From Formicarius rufipectus (Eukaryota; Chordata; Aves; Passeriformes; Formicariidae): a DNA stretch of 64,000 nucleotides. The stretch covers positions 5,271,016 through 5,335,015 of the forward strand of contig VXAU01000197.1 of assembly GCA_013399695.1 (NCBI GenBank), in the 5' to 3' direction. How positions within the stretch are numbered: the first letter of the stretch is position 1; each line of letters starts with the position of its first letter. Shown here in pieces: positions 1 to 12,375 of the stretch. The notes under the pieces were generated by a model. The model was given only the letters and a program-made list of their open reading frames with translations. It was not told the DNA's origin and did not search any database. The translations under genes were made by a program, and so were the position numbers.

Positions 1-1362
1 TTTCCATGTCTGCTCTGCTCTCTTCACTCAGGTATTGTGGGGCTGGGACTGGTTGGCACAGGCCTGGTATTTACCACTTTTTTGCCCTGCTTGATGTTTG
101 TGTCACTGCCTTGGAGGGAGCAGCAGACCTTTGGTGCTCCCTGACAAACCTTTCCACAGAAGATGCTCTGTTAGCATGGGAATTGTGAATAACTGTAGTG
201 GTTTAAGCCATAACATGCTCAAACATAACAGGCTTTACTTGCTGTCTTAGCCAGGTCTGCTGCAGGCTCTGCCTTTCCTCTTCCTATCTGAGGTGAGCAG
301 CAGGTGTCTGGGGGAGTCTGGCAGAGCTGGTACTTTGTGGGGTGGTCAGTGATGCCCTACTGAGCTTGTTAGATTGCTGCAGCTGACCTGGGTTACTTGT
401 TCTCCCCAGCCCTCCAGGAGGCCAGAGGGCTGAGGACCTGTCTTTTAACATTAAAAATAAAACAAACCATACAAGCAGCTACAGCTGCGTGGAGCTGCTT
501 CTGGTGTGCGTACCCAAGTCACATCTGGATTGTTAGGCAAGGTGTGCATAATCTCAGCCTGGCAGTGCCAAATGCCCATGACATTGCCTCCCTGGAGCTG
601 GCAGCTGTCCCCCAGCAGGGCCTTGGCTGTGGGGACAGGGTTAGCTAGTGAGTGACTCCAGGACAAGGTGCAAGGCTCTTTGTTCCCACAGAACAGGGAG
701 AAAGCAAATAAGTCCTCTGAGGTGAACCTGCCTGTACAAATGTTTTCCTACTCAATGAATGTTTTTTGAAATATAAAACACCTGCCATCTGGGTAAATAC
801 ACCTCAAGGAGAAAGAGGCAGTGTCTGGGGCAGGTAAGCCTGCCTGGACCTTCAGACATATTTGGAAAAACGCAGTCAACTGGAAAATCCTAAATATTGG
901 TGCCTCAGCGCTGCTGCACTGGTGTTTGTTGCCCAGAGAGCTTTGGTTGCCTGCATTCATATGACCAAACAGAGTGCCTAGTAATATTTAATGGTGTGTA
1001 CAGGCTCAACCATCTCTCAAGGGACCAGTCTGTCTCATCTGTGACAGAAAACAGTTGTGAAGGCAGTTATCTGAATGCTGTGCTGACACTAACATGGTCT
1101 AGGTGAAGGATGGAGAAATACTTTACTATATCCTGCCATCCCTCTGGCCTTACACCAGGTTTACCCTTTTTGTGACAATCAGCTTTTTTTTTTTTTTCCT
1201 GAAGGATCAGGTACCATTAAAGGCCCTGGCATTCAATGTGCTGAACAGCAACCCTCAAAACTTATGGAGCACAAGTAGGTTAGGGAGATGGCAAAGGTGT
1301 TCTGGTTTGGGTGACTGCAAAAAGCAGTTGCATGTGTCCCTTCAAGACTGTTCTTGAGCCAT

Positions 1363-1452
1363 GTGGGCAAGTGGCTTGTCCTAGGTCAAAACTGGGGCAG
1401 TGCAGGACCTAGATTGCCTGACTGCTGGTGATTTCCTTCCCATCCTGCAGGC
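1363..1452 (+). repeat. MIR-like SINE fragment
   Basis: The segment beginning GCAAGTGGCTTGTCCTAGGT follows the order of the MIR core as I remember it: the 'aagtaacttgcccaaggtca' block, then a 'gcagagcc..gacctag' block, then 'gcctgactgctggtg', which corresponds to the MIR 'tctcctgactcccagtc' segment. MIR is a tRNA-derived SINE that stopped moving before mammals and birds diverged, so heavy divergence is expected. Boundaries are approximate. Orientation is plus, reading towards the MIR 3' end. Confidence 0.5.
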
Positions 1453-4400
1453 TGTGAAAAAAACACTACAATTTATTTATGCAGGAAACCAAAGCTGCTC
1501 TGACAGTCAAACTGGTTCCTTGAAGGAGGAAAAATAAAGGCATATTTTGAACCCTTTCTATGGAACACACATATGCTTGCTCTCTCCTTATTAAATATCA
1601 TCAAGGAAAACTGAGAAAATTCAGCAAGAAATCTGTCCTGAACTTTCCTTGTCTACCTTCAGTGTGTTTTTGTTTCTTTCCAAAACAGATTTCCAGACAA
1701 AGAGAAATGGGGCTTTGCTTTGAGTTTCTTGGCTCTTCTCAGTTCATGTCTCCCTGGCCATTCCTTTATTTGAACAGAGGCTTTTGTATGGAGTATATGA
1801 AGTTGAACCAAGGGCAAATATTATTACAGTCTCATGTTCTGAACTGACACCAGCCAGGCCTCCCTCTGCACTGCTCCAGAACAATTTCATGTCAAGTTGC
1901 TCCCCTTCTGCAAAGGTCTGACTGTGCCCTTCTTCGGCACAGTCATCCAAGTCCTTTGACTCTGCAGGGCAGGGCCATGAAGACAAAATGCTGCCTGCTT
2001 GAACTGGGTTGCACAGCTGAAATCCATGTCTTTTGTGTGGGGAAGGGAAGTGCTGAGACTTTCAGTGGCTTTCTGAGTCAGAAGAGGGAAGGCAACAGTT
2101 AGATCTGTGTCCTGACAGCGCACAGAGTTCAAAAATTAAACAGGTTGGAAGGAAGGTCACTCCTTCAAGGTCAAGGTGGGGAAGAAAAATAACTGGAGGA
2201 TAAAGTCCAAGACCAGAGTTGAAGCTGCTACTAAGCTGCTCATTCTCTCTCCCTGCTTTCATCTGAGTATTTTACCATTTTGCTTTTTCTTGATGCCTTC
2301 CTCTTCCAGCTGTTCCATTCGTTATTTCCTTGATTAACTCTGAAGCCCTCAGTTGCTGTTATTTTCCCTTTCAGTTGGTTAATTGTTTTCATCCTTTGCT
2401 CTCCATTTTTGGCAGTGGCATAAAAAAGATGGCAAGCAGAAGAGGTGTGGGTGGAGGAGGCTAAGCCAGTAAGGAAACTGGTCCTTTCCCTTTGTGGACA
2501 CCTCCTGAAGAGATTCTTGCTCTAGTCAAATATTCTTGCAGTGGCAAGAGCTGTGTATCAGAGGGAACCATGTTCTGAGACATGCTCTCACTGTGGTGGG
2601 GTACTTCGTTGTGAGAAACTTCTGGTGAGTGATTTGAGGTCATGTTTTCAGGTGAATTATCCTGCTTCAGTCTTTGGTAGCACATCAACTGGGACTTGTT
2701 AGAAGTTGTAGGTACTAGTAAAGCCCTAAAATATACTAAAGTGCTGGGAGGTCTGTATGGCTGCCTCTGGACTTTAGGAAAAGAGTGTGAAGCTTTGACT
2801 CGATAATTGCAATATCCATCTTGCTGCTCACCCTGCCCTGTCCTTTAGTGAGCCCATCGATGTTCTTGTCAACCCATCTCTTCCCCTGCTTTTCAGTTTA
2901 TGGTTCAAAGGCAGCCTTCCTCTTCTCCTCTGATGGGAGCCTGCATGCAGCTGTAGTTGGGTGTGGGTCTGGCTCTCCCTAGGAGCTGGTCCTCCTTGGT
3001 GTGACTGCTGTCTTCTGGGAGCTGTTCTGGCAGGGCTTCTTTAATCTGGCACATTTTGGAAAGTTTCCAGGCTCTGTCTTTTTCTGCCCCTTGCAGACTC
3101 AGAGCTAATATGCACATTGCTTTAATTTGTTCTTCAAATGAAACCCAATTTTACCTGTAGGTGCCTGGCTGTTAAGTCAGTAATTTACTTCAAGGTAGCT
3201 TAGTGTGTTTTTTAAGTGCCTGGTTTGCTGTGGGGTGTCTGTTCATTGCAAGGCTGTGCAAACCAGTAAAACAGCACTGGAAAGAATTTTTTAAGGGAGG
3301 GGGAAAAAAGAGGCTCAATGGGAACCATACTATTTCTGTTTACCCATAGGGCCATAAAAGGACTGAAGTGTTGGAGCTGCTTTACAAGCTTTCCAAATTT
3401 GTAGACTGCCATAGCTTGTGTATTTGTTAAGGTTTTGGGGAAAAAGGGACATGGGCCTTCTGTGCACATTTTCAATGTGGTACCAGTGTGGGTTGCATGA
3501 GGTGAGACGAGTTTCAAGTCTCAAAACATCTCTTACAGTCTCCCTACTGACAATGAAAAGTGCAATGTTCTGTGCCTCATGCTGCACCTGATTTGGGCTG
3601 ACCCTCCCCACATAAACCAGGTTCATTGGTACAGACTGGACATGCTTCCTTGGAATCTCCTGAATGACCTAAAGAGAAACAGAAACCAGTGCTTCAGGAC
3701 ATGTGTGATGGCTACTGACCTGACCCGGGTGGTAGCCAGGAGGAGTGATATTCAGATGCCTTTTCCTCCTCCTTTGCACAGGTTTGTTGTCACTCTGCTC
3801 CTCTGGAGCTGAAGGAAGCCAAGATGGACACTCCAGATGGAGTTCGGCTTTGCCAGGGCTGTAGGGACTTGCTGCACAGATTGGATGTGTGTGCTCTCAC
3901 TGGGGTAAACCGAGAAAAGTGTCACTGAAATCAGGGAGGCAGAGCTGGTTGGTGCATTGGGAAAACAACTGAGATGGGAAAGACTGAGAGCTGTGGGCCA
4001 GAGAAGGTGTGGCTTGGGCTGGGAGGAGGCAGGCAGACTGCATTTCATCCTGCTCCTTGCCAGTGGTGCTGCAGAGCCATCTGTAGAGAGTGAATGTGCT
4101 CTGAGGACTGGGAGCAGCAGCTGCTGGCAGCCAACAGCAGTTGTGCTGAAGTGGGGGAAGGAGCTCTGCTCAGCCCGAGGACTGCATGAGCAGTAGTAGT
4201 TTATGCTGCAGCAGCCAAAACTTTAGTTTAAATAAACCCAATCTGTCTAACCTCAGAGCTGCAGGCATTCATCAGCCTTCACAGAGGCAATGTGTCCTGG
4301 GGCCAAGTGGGACGTTTGCCTGAGAATTTATCCTGCAGGAGCCCTTAGTTCCCAACTGGGTTAAAATTCTAGGCAGTCTTCTGCACAAAGCCTCACTGAT

Positions 4401-6341
4401 CTGAAGGGATCTGCTTGTGAGGATGCTTGAAACAGGGCCAAGGATCTTTGTGGAGCAATTCTATGTACTCAGCATGGACACAGCAGCACCAGCCCTTTTA
4501 TGGTGGCTAAATTGGAGTCCTTTCCAGCCCATGTGTTTTTACTTGGTCCTTAGAACTGTGGTCCCCAAATGCAGCAACCCCCCTTCTTTCAGCTCTGTGT
4601 TTGCATATGTCTTTAAAGCAGAAAAGCAAAGTATTTCAAAGCTTTCCCTGTGTTAGGACTCTGCTTTTGGTGGTGTGGCTTAGACTGGATTGCTGGATTC
4701 CATCTAACCCTGTTCAGTAAACAGTGTCAATGGGATTTGCTTCATTGGTAATATTCTTCTCTGCTGGTTGCCCCGTACAAAGTTATGAGCTACACGTAGC
4801 TTTGGTAGGAGGTTCAGGCACTGTCATGGACTGACTTTGCTCAGATGGGTGCTTGGGAATGAGAAGAGAATTAAAGGATACTGCTGCCCTGCTGAGAATG
4901 GGACAGGGACACCTCTCTGATAATGGGATGTGTGTCAGGTCTTTCTAAGAAACAAGGCTACACTTTCAGCTCTGAAATCTTGGTAGCCCCAGGCTGTTGG
5001 AGTGTTCTGACTCGTTTAGATTCTGGCGTTTACTTTTGTTTGCTTGGACTATAAAGGCCTTTTTATACTGATCCTCAAGAGCTGTTTACCATTCAGCACA
5101 TGTGGTCTGCATCGCTCACACTGAAATCTTTTGAGGACTTGGCATCCCTTTTTAGTTCTCTGATCAATGCTGGCTAAGGAACAATGGCAAAAGCCCTTGG
5201 AAGTCTCTTGCCCAAAATGTGCTGCCCCTGTTCTGATTAACTAGCAGCCTTGGCTGAGCTATGGGTTGCTGGTTTGTTTTTGGTGTTTTCAGCAGTGCTG
5301 GTGCCAATCTGGAGTCACTAAGCTGAACTGAAAGCAGGTGTGTCAGTGTTAACCAGAGGACAGCTTTGCTGCCCACTTACCTTAACTTTCTGTGTTGAGT
5401 AACATCTGAGTTTTGCTTTCCACTCTGATTTACAGCTTAGTATTTCTGGGTACTGTTGCCACTTTCCTTTGGTCAGTTCCATGGACAGCTGTTCTCTAAG
5501 GATGCATAAAGCTTGGCACCAGGGTCTATCCTGCCTGGCCATACTCTGCAGTGAGCCTAACTGGAATCTTCTATGCATGAAAACCAACATTTATGCCTTG
5601 CAGTAGGTTTTCCCTGATCTCTTGGTACTCAGAGTATCCAAGAAACAAGAGTTGGCTTTGAGCCCCTCTGTGCACAGTGGAGGGAAGGGTGTTAACCCAG
5701 TGGGAGAAAACATCACCTTCCTGCAACAATTCTCATTTAGCAGCTTGGAAACTTGCCAAAGAAGCAACTTCCCACTGCTAAATATTGCCCTGTAAATGTC
5801 TGGGAGAGGTGTTTGTGAAGGCAGAGGGATAACGGGCTGTGCTGGTTTTTGAAGAATAGGAAGACAAGGGGAAGAAAAGCAGCAAGATATTTATGATGAC
5901 TGATGAGAATGTCACAGCAACAGAGTCCTGAAGGGAGCATTTTTGCCTGTGTGCTGGATCAGCCTGAGCTCTCAAAGAAGCCATTGCTGGCTGAACCTGT
6001 GAGATGCAGTGGAGCCTCTGAGCCTGCATGCTCCACTGAGAAGGTGTGGTACTGTGGAACTAAATCCATTTATGCAAGGAGGGGTCAAATAATTTTTTTT
6101 CATTTACTAAATCCTAATATCTGCATCAGCACAGCTGCCTGAGGCTTCTCTCCTTTTTCTGCAAGTCTGTCAGCACCATCCTAGGTATCAATTCTGGGGG
6201 ATAATCTACATATTTGCACATGTGACTTGGAGCTCACTGCTGATCTCAACCTTCCTTTCTTTATAGATTTCAATGTGCCTGAAGCTCTGCTTTTATGAAG
6301 TGCTCCTCTCTGTAAAAGAACTAAACCAACAGTGTGAGTCC

Positions 6342-6399
6342 AGTTCCCTCCACCCTAAACTGAGGGAACTTTGTGTGTCAGGTGAAAAGCTTGTCACCT
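6342..6399. repeat. Two adjacent small inverted repeats
   Basis: AGTTCCCTC (6342-6350) and GAGGGAACT (6362-6370) are perfect 9-base arms around an 11-base loop. Ten bases on, AGGTGA (6380-6385) and TCACCT (6394-6399) are perfect 6-base arms around an 8-base loop. A further GGGTGAC just downstream could compete for the second stem. No function is evident. It may be chance, although two stems within 60 bases is mildly unusual. Confidence 0.5.
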
Positions 6400-7063
6400 T
6401 CTCCTATTAAGGGTGACGTGAAGTTGTTGGGATCCTCAGCTTGGGGTGGAGGAAGCAAGAATTGGGTTTATTACTGGCCAAAGACAGTGGCCAATTTAAG
6501 GAGTTGCCCTTAGCTGGCTTTGGGGCCCACATTTCACATGTGCAGAGAATTGCCCACCACAGGACTGGTGTGTTGGAACCCTCTCACTGCAGAGTAGCCC
6601 TGACTGTGTTGGGCTGGGATCTGTGGAAATGCAGAATATAAACCCATCCCTGTCCAGCTGCCTTCCAGTTGCAGGAGCCCTGCACTGAAGCATGGTCATA
6701 AAAATAACTGATGCTGTTTAATTTCACTGATTGGTTTGTGTGGCTTGTAGAGGCCACAGCTTAGCAAGGCACCTGCCTGAAGTTAAGCACTTTACCACCT
6801 CTGTGCCCCGCTTTGCTTTTCTGACTTTGAGCACAAAGAAGTTTGGTTCTCTTCCTATCAGCTTATTCAAGCAGCAAAGTGAAATAACTGTCCACTGTGC
6901 TGGCCTACTTGCACCTCTTGGACTCTGTGTTTAAAGAAAAAAATAAAATAAAAGCTGGAGGGTGCAAGTCATGGGATGGGGGAAGTCCGTCACTTCCTCA
7001 GGAAACACCTATAACAACAGTGCTTGGAAAAAATATTCAAGAAAACCTCTCCTGTTTTGATTT

Positions 7064-7078
7064 AAAAAAAAAAAAAAA
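7064..7078. repeat. A-run (15 bases)
   Basis: An uninterrupted run of 15 A bases. It may be the relic tail of a retroposed sequence or simple slippage. No target-site duplication or body of an element is visible beside it. Confidence 0.7.
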
Positions 7079-7089
7079 CCAAACTTGTC

Positions 7090-7450
7090 TGCTCTAACTC
7101 CACAGCATTCTCCTTTTATTTATTTTTCTAGGGACATGGTCCAATTTTTATATTTTGCTGAGTTAAATGACCAATAAGTAGTAATCAAATGTTGACATAA
7201 AGTTATGTGTACACCTGCTGTCTGACTCATAAAGAACAAGAATGCTTTTAGTGAAGCAATGGCAAGAACACTAAAATACAGCAATACACTAATAAGAAGC
7301 CCAAGCAGTTAAATTATATATATTTATTAAATCACATAAGACTTCTGAATGACCTTTTTAATTTGATGCTGCCTGATGAACGCAATTCTGATTTCAGTCC
7401 TGATTCAAAAAAATCTGGTTTTTTCAATGCTTTGCCAGCCAAACTGTTTA
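7090..7450. other. AT-rich block resembling a conserved non-coding element
   Basis: The composition shifts to AT-rich, CpG-poor sequence without simple repeats. It contains several homeobox- and MADS-like AT cores, for example TTTATTTATTTTTC near 7116 and TTAAATTATATATATTTATT near 7310. There is no long open frame. This texture is typical of ancient vertebrate non-coding elements, but I cannot test conservation from one sequence. Treat it as a candidate only. Confidence 0.3.
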
Positions 7451-10270
7451 TTTAAAGGAGTTTGCAGGTGAAAGAGAGGAGTGATGTTGCCTGTCGGTGT
7501 AAACCCTTATCTCACCGGACTCTGGGTATGTGCCAGTTGGGCATGTTATTGAGTTACTGGCACTTTGTTGAATTCATAGCAGGTGTAGAATTATCACTCA
7601 GTGCCCCAACCAGAAGCACAGGAGGTCCATGAAGAGTGAGCTGTAGATGTGTGTGTGCCACCTGTGTGTCCACTGGTGCTCGAGGTGTTGAACTGAGGGC
7701 CTGCAGTGCAAAAATGTGGGAGCTGCTGCCCTTCCAAACCCCCCAGAACTGCTGGCTGAGAGCTGAGGTGGGTTGAGGTCTGAGCACACTGGGACCTGTG
7801 AGGATTTTTTGCAGTGTCTGTGGGCCTGAGATGTTGGGGGAAAGAGCAGCACTGAACTCCACAGTGTGTCCTGTGCTCTCGAGGAGACATCAGCTAAGGG
7901 AATGGCATTTTTTTTTAACCTGAGGAAGCAGAATAAATGCACAAAGCAGTTAAAGTGTGAAACAGTGAAGGCTGAGGTTCTTGGTGTGCTTGTTAATGCT
8001 GTGGAGTTGTAGAGAGCTTTTGAAGGGGGGTTTAGGTGGCTTTCAAGACAAGTGTGATTTAGAGAAAAGCTGTGAAGAAGGGCTGGGGTCTTGCTGCTGG
8101 AATTTGGCTGCATTTCCTTGAAGGTTTAATGTCAAATATGAGCTTTGGGATGGTAAAACCCAGAGTACTTGATGTAAAACGGGTATAGGGGGAGAAGAAA
8201 GGAGGTAAGTGCAGAGTGAACATTAGTTGCTTGTTCTGGAGACTTGGCTGAAGCTGGGGAATTATGAAGTTATCAGAGTTTTCCTTTGGATACACTGCTT
8301 GGTGGGGTAACAGCAGCTTGACAGACTCATCCTCAGCTCTCATGATGTCAGTGTTAGGCTGAGAGCCCTCTCAAGTGAGTAGGTCATTCTCCCACTTGCT
8401 GTGTCCACATATTAAGCCTTGGAACTGTCCAAGCAGGTTCTGATTCTGATATGTGCTCTGTTTTCATACTAAATGTGACTTCTGAGTGCTCTCAGAAGAC
8501 CTTTTTATTTAGACAGATAGTCTTCCTGCTATAAGTATAGTATGAACTTACTGTAATCAGCTCCCTCAAGCAGATTGCTTTGGGCTGGTGTTGGGCAGTG
8601 TAGTGCTTGAAGCCTCTGCAACAAGCCCAGAGTTCAGAGCTGTCAATCTAACAGCTTTTTAGGAAAAAGAAAAAGTCTCAGCAAAGGGTGGTCTTGATCC
8701 TCTCACCATGGGATGGAGGGAAAGTCAAGCATGAGATTTGGGTGTCTTTGAACTGAACTCCTGGACCAAGAACAGTATCTCAGGAAGAGGATATGTGATG
8801 TGAAATTTATAATCTACAACTGCTCTCTAGTTAAGACAGATACTGATAAGCTGTACTCGTGAGGTGTGCAAGAACTCCAAAGGCACCTTGAAAATGTCTC
8901 AGTGGTCCCTTGCAATGCAGTGAACACCACCTGGCTCATTGACAGGCTGAATTAGTGCTTAGAGAGTCTGGGAATTCACAGCTGTTGGTTAATATGTATT
9001 AATCCAGAAAAACCTCATGAGAATTTTGGTCACAAGTGTAACACAGAATGTCACAATGTAGAATTAGACTCTTAATGTGTCAAGTATCTTCATGGTGGCT
9101 CTGTATGTATGAAATGCTGCAGAACTGCAAGGCTAGAACTGAAGGGCAGCCACTCAGTGAGGGGTCTGGTCTGCTGTCTTATTGAGCAGTCCTCCTAGGG
9201 AGGACCTCAGGATGAGGGCAGACTGGAGCAGTCTGGGCACGTAGTTGGAGCTCAGACTCAGACAGCAGTTCTGAGCTGAGCAAGTCTGGACTATCAAAAG
9301 GCTATTTGACCAGCCTGCATTCCTGCTGCTCCTCTCTCCACCAGGCAGTTTAATGGGAGTGCTGGGACAGAGCTTTTCTTGTTCAAATTTCAAAGAGCAT
9401 TGCAAGGAATGCAAGGAAGTTGTTGGACATGTTAATCAAAGAAAACTCACTCAGGAGTTTGATTTATACCTGAGCATTAGACACAGATCATGTAGGCTGC
9501 TAGACTGACACTCAGGGTACAGGTTGTAAAAATTCTCTCATGGATTCTGCCCTCTGCCCCTTCCAGTCACATCAAACTGGGAGCAGCTCCTGTCTGTGTC
9601 CCAGATGCTCCACAGGAGAGGGTCACTCTGACTGTTGAGAGGCAGTTGTGCCCTCAGAGCTGCCCTATATCTTTTTTCTTCTCTTCTCCAGCCCAAATCT
9701 GTCCACTTGATAAGGACTAGGACACTGAACAGCTCTTGTCCAGGATCTGATGCTGTAACAGAGGACAGTGCAGTCCCTAAACCTAGAAAGTGACAGTCCT
9801 GTGAAAAAAATCAGTATTTATCCCTGTCTCCCACATCTGCAAGCTCCAACTGGGATCTAAAAGCTGACCTAACATTTTTGTTGTCATTAGTGCCTCTCTG
9901 TTGAAGGTCTGGATTTCACATAGGAAATCCTGCCCTAGAATTGCTTGCACATCCTTCACACTAGACACAGCAATAACTAACACAATGTGTCCCAGTGCTG
10001 TAGTGTGCCCTCCTTCTGCAGCTCACAGCATGGGAAGCAGACAATGAAAGGCCACCAAATTGCCCACAGAATGTGTGCTCATGCCTGTGACGCTGTTGGG
10101 CAGATCAGGAGCCAGCCCTGCATTCTGAGCTCCCATTACCAATGCAGCTCCTTCACAGGCCTCAAAAATGCTGACAGCTTTGATCCTTTCAAGTTCTAGC
10201 TATAACTGGGGATGCCAAGCTCTGACTTCAAAGTCTGTCAGTCCCCAGATCCATAAACTGATCAACAAGC

Positions 10271-10290
10271 ACATGCATGTTATCATGCAT
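10271..10290. repeat. ATGCAT palindrome pair
   Basis: ACATGCATGT at 10271-10280 is a perfect 10-base palindrome, and ATGCAT recurs at 10285-10290. Palindromic ATGCAT can bind some zinc-finger and POU-class factors, but I see no other support for a regulatory role. Confidence 0.5.
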
Positions 10291-10547
10291 TGAGGGGGTG
10301 GGGTGTGAGCACATTCCTTCCTTCCCCAAAACTCCTGGGCCATGCTTGGAGAAGGCTGCATGCTTTGGTGTGATTGCTTCTGGTCTTTTCCTTCCTTCTT
10401 CACATTGTAAATTATTTAGGTGTCAGCATCAAAGATCAGAGAGAAGCACAGGAAAAAAATCTCAAGTAAATGCTTTATACTCCTTGGGATCATCTGTCTA
10501 AAGAGCTCTGCTTGCTTTGTGAGTATGGGCTGCATTCAGCCACAAAA

Positions 10548-10640
10548 CATCCCTGTAATAGATTACAGCTGGGGAAACTGAGGCACAGGGCTGTTAAAAC
10601 GTGACTTGGCCAGAGCATCTGCACAGTCTCTCTGCCAGAA
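10548..10640 (+). repeat. MIR SINE fragment, well preserved core
   Basis: The run ATTACAGCTGGGGAAACTGA followed by GGCACAGGGCTGTTAAAACG and TGACTTGGCC is the diagnostic MIR segment ('ttttacagatggggaaactgaggcacagagaggttaagtgacttgcc') with few changes. It is the clearest MIR in the window. Orientation is plus. The 3' part dissolves after about 10640, so the true end is uncertain. Confidence 0.75.
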
Positions 10641-12284
10641 TTGGGAGGAGTATTCTGTCCCCCAACGGCTCCTCTGCATCTGCAGGAGCAGGCTTCCTCC
10701 CTCCAGCAGCTTGCCAAGGGCTCCACCAGGGACACCCTGCTCCTACACATCTCTCCTGTGCTTCCGAGCATGGCAAATCACTGAGCAGCACGGCAGGCCT
10801 GATCCCCATCCCTGGCCCTGGATCTGCAGTGTTACACACACCCCTACCTCTGCATTCCCATCCCACAACATCATCAGCCCCTGCTGCAAAACCTTGGCCC
10901 ACATACAGGCATTCTGAGAGAGTTCTGATCCATCTAAGGCTCTCCAAATGTCTTGCACTTGATTTTCCTTACTGGAATGGAAAAGGACAAATGTTTGAGA
11001 TGCTCTTATGGAGATTTTCTCCAAGCTCTGCTCAACTTTATGCTGTGCTATCCCTTTCCTGGGTCAACATACAGGAGTGTCAGGCTCCCTGTTGATGCTT
11101 TCTGCTCTGCTGGATTAATTCAGCTATATCAGATGGAGGGGTGCCTTGTTTTGTTTCTCTTCGTCTGCTGAGTTGCAGTAGGTTTAGCCAGCAGTGGAGT
11201 TCAAGGTTGCTATAAATAGTTTTCTGCCTTGTCACAGGAGTTACCCATTTATTAGAGTTCTTTTCCTTGTCAGCAGCCTTCCTCAAAATTGGCTGTAGCA
11301 AAATTTTGGAGGCTGTTGCTGCACAGCTTCCTTTGAAATGCCCAGAGTACCTGAGCTACTATGACTGCAGTTCCCTGTCTGATGTCCCAAAGAGCCAGGC
11401 CTGCTCCAGCCATCTGGCTTTATAACTTAATAATGTGGCCTCCAGCCTGTTTGGTGCATCCCTTCTCCTGGAATAGGTCTTTCCCTATTTTTGTTAGTTC
11501 TGTAACCTCCTTCTGCTTCCTCTAGGAAAGACTAGTCAAAGATCTGCCAGTAAGTTAGGGGGACTATTTTTTTTTAATTGTGAGAGGAGAACAAGAGACT
11601 GCCTGAAGTGAGTTTGGCTTCAGAGAACTCCTTCAGGAAACACATCAGGGAAGCATTTCTGCCTTCCCTAGTCTGTCCCCCTCTCCCATTTTAAATGAGT
11701 GAAATCCAGTGGTGGAACACAGCACCCACTGAGCAGCATGTGGTAAAACCACCTGCCTGGTCTACACAGGGAGCAGCAGATGATTTTGTCTCTCTTGGAA
11801 GTTTGCAGGGAGTACAGGGAAGCTTTGTAGCTGGCCCTGATAGAAGTGCCAGGCCATGGCTCTTAGCTCAGACAAAGATCACTTGTGCTGAGCAAGGTGG
11901 TTAAAGGTGAACTGAGGTTTCTCACAGCTCTGAGCCAGTGGGTTGCCCCTGTCTGGAGTTTGGTTGTTGTTGGATCTGTGTAAGGTTTTGGGTGCTGAAG
12001 GAAGTAGGTGTCCAGTGAAAGGTGATAAAAGTTTATGCTCTTGGTAGATCCTCCATTTGTGTTTGGTGGCTGGCAGTCTCTTCAGCATGTGCATCTGCCA
12101 GCAGAGTTTGTGTATTGCTGAGTGGGGTTTAGAGCTTTCACTGGGATCAGAGAAAGGCTTGTCTGCAGAGACAACCTCACTGAGCACTGAAGGGCAGAGA
12201 TCAGAAAGGCACCCCTGTCATTAGTAAAGCAGGACAGACCTTTATTGCTTGGGTACCAAAATGAGGGGTTTGGGACCTGCCACT

Positions 12285-12375
12285 GCCTGTTTTCTGATCT
12301 TGGCCAAATCATATATTTGTCCTCACATCATGCCTCGGGTCTCCAGCCCTAAAATAAGGGTGAAGTGTTCCTCAG
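12285..12375 (-). repeat. MIR-like SINE fragment
   Basis: On the plus strand the order is TTGGCCAAATCATATATTTG, then a degenerate 'cctcgggtctccagccc', then TAAAATAAGGGTGAAG. This matches the reverse complement of the MIR core ('cttgggcaaatcacttaacctctctgtgcctcagtttccccatctgtaaaataaggg') in the same order and spacing. It is diverged, so the assignment is moderate and the limits are approximate. Confidence 0.45.

Larger units (their letters stand above)
1..7063. other. Non-coding stretch, no gene recognised
   Basis: I see no convincing gene here. Open frames are short (about 100 codons or fewer), overlap on both strands and carry no recognisable domain. The sequence is ordinary mixed-composition vertebrate DNA. 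It has a 14-base T run at 1184-1197, a pyrimidine-rich patch near 2280-2400, one MIR fragment (listed separately) and a pair of small hairpins at 6342-6399. It could be intergenic or intronic. A donor-like site on the minus strand near 5376-5382 follows an open frame, but no good acceptor lies upstream of it. Confidence 0.6.

Noticed and set aside
7598..8113. 171-codon minus-strand open frame.
   Set aside because: Low-information composition, three overlapping alternative frames, and no splice sites or recognisable motif.
8988..9004. GTTAAT...ATTAATC dyad resembling an HNF1 site.
   Set aside because: The half-sites are four bases apart, whereas HNF1 needs one, so the match fails.
10601..11095. 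164-codon plus-strand open frame.
   Set aside because: It begins in the MIR fragment and overlaps open frames in other phases. No domain.
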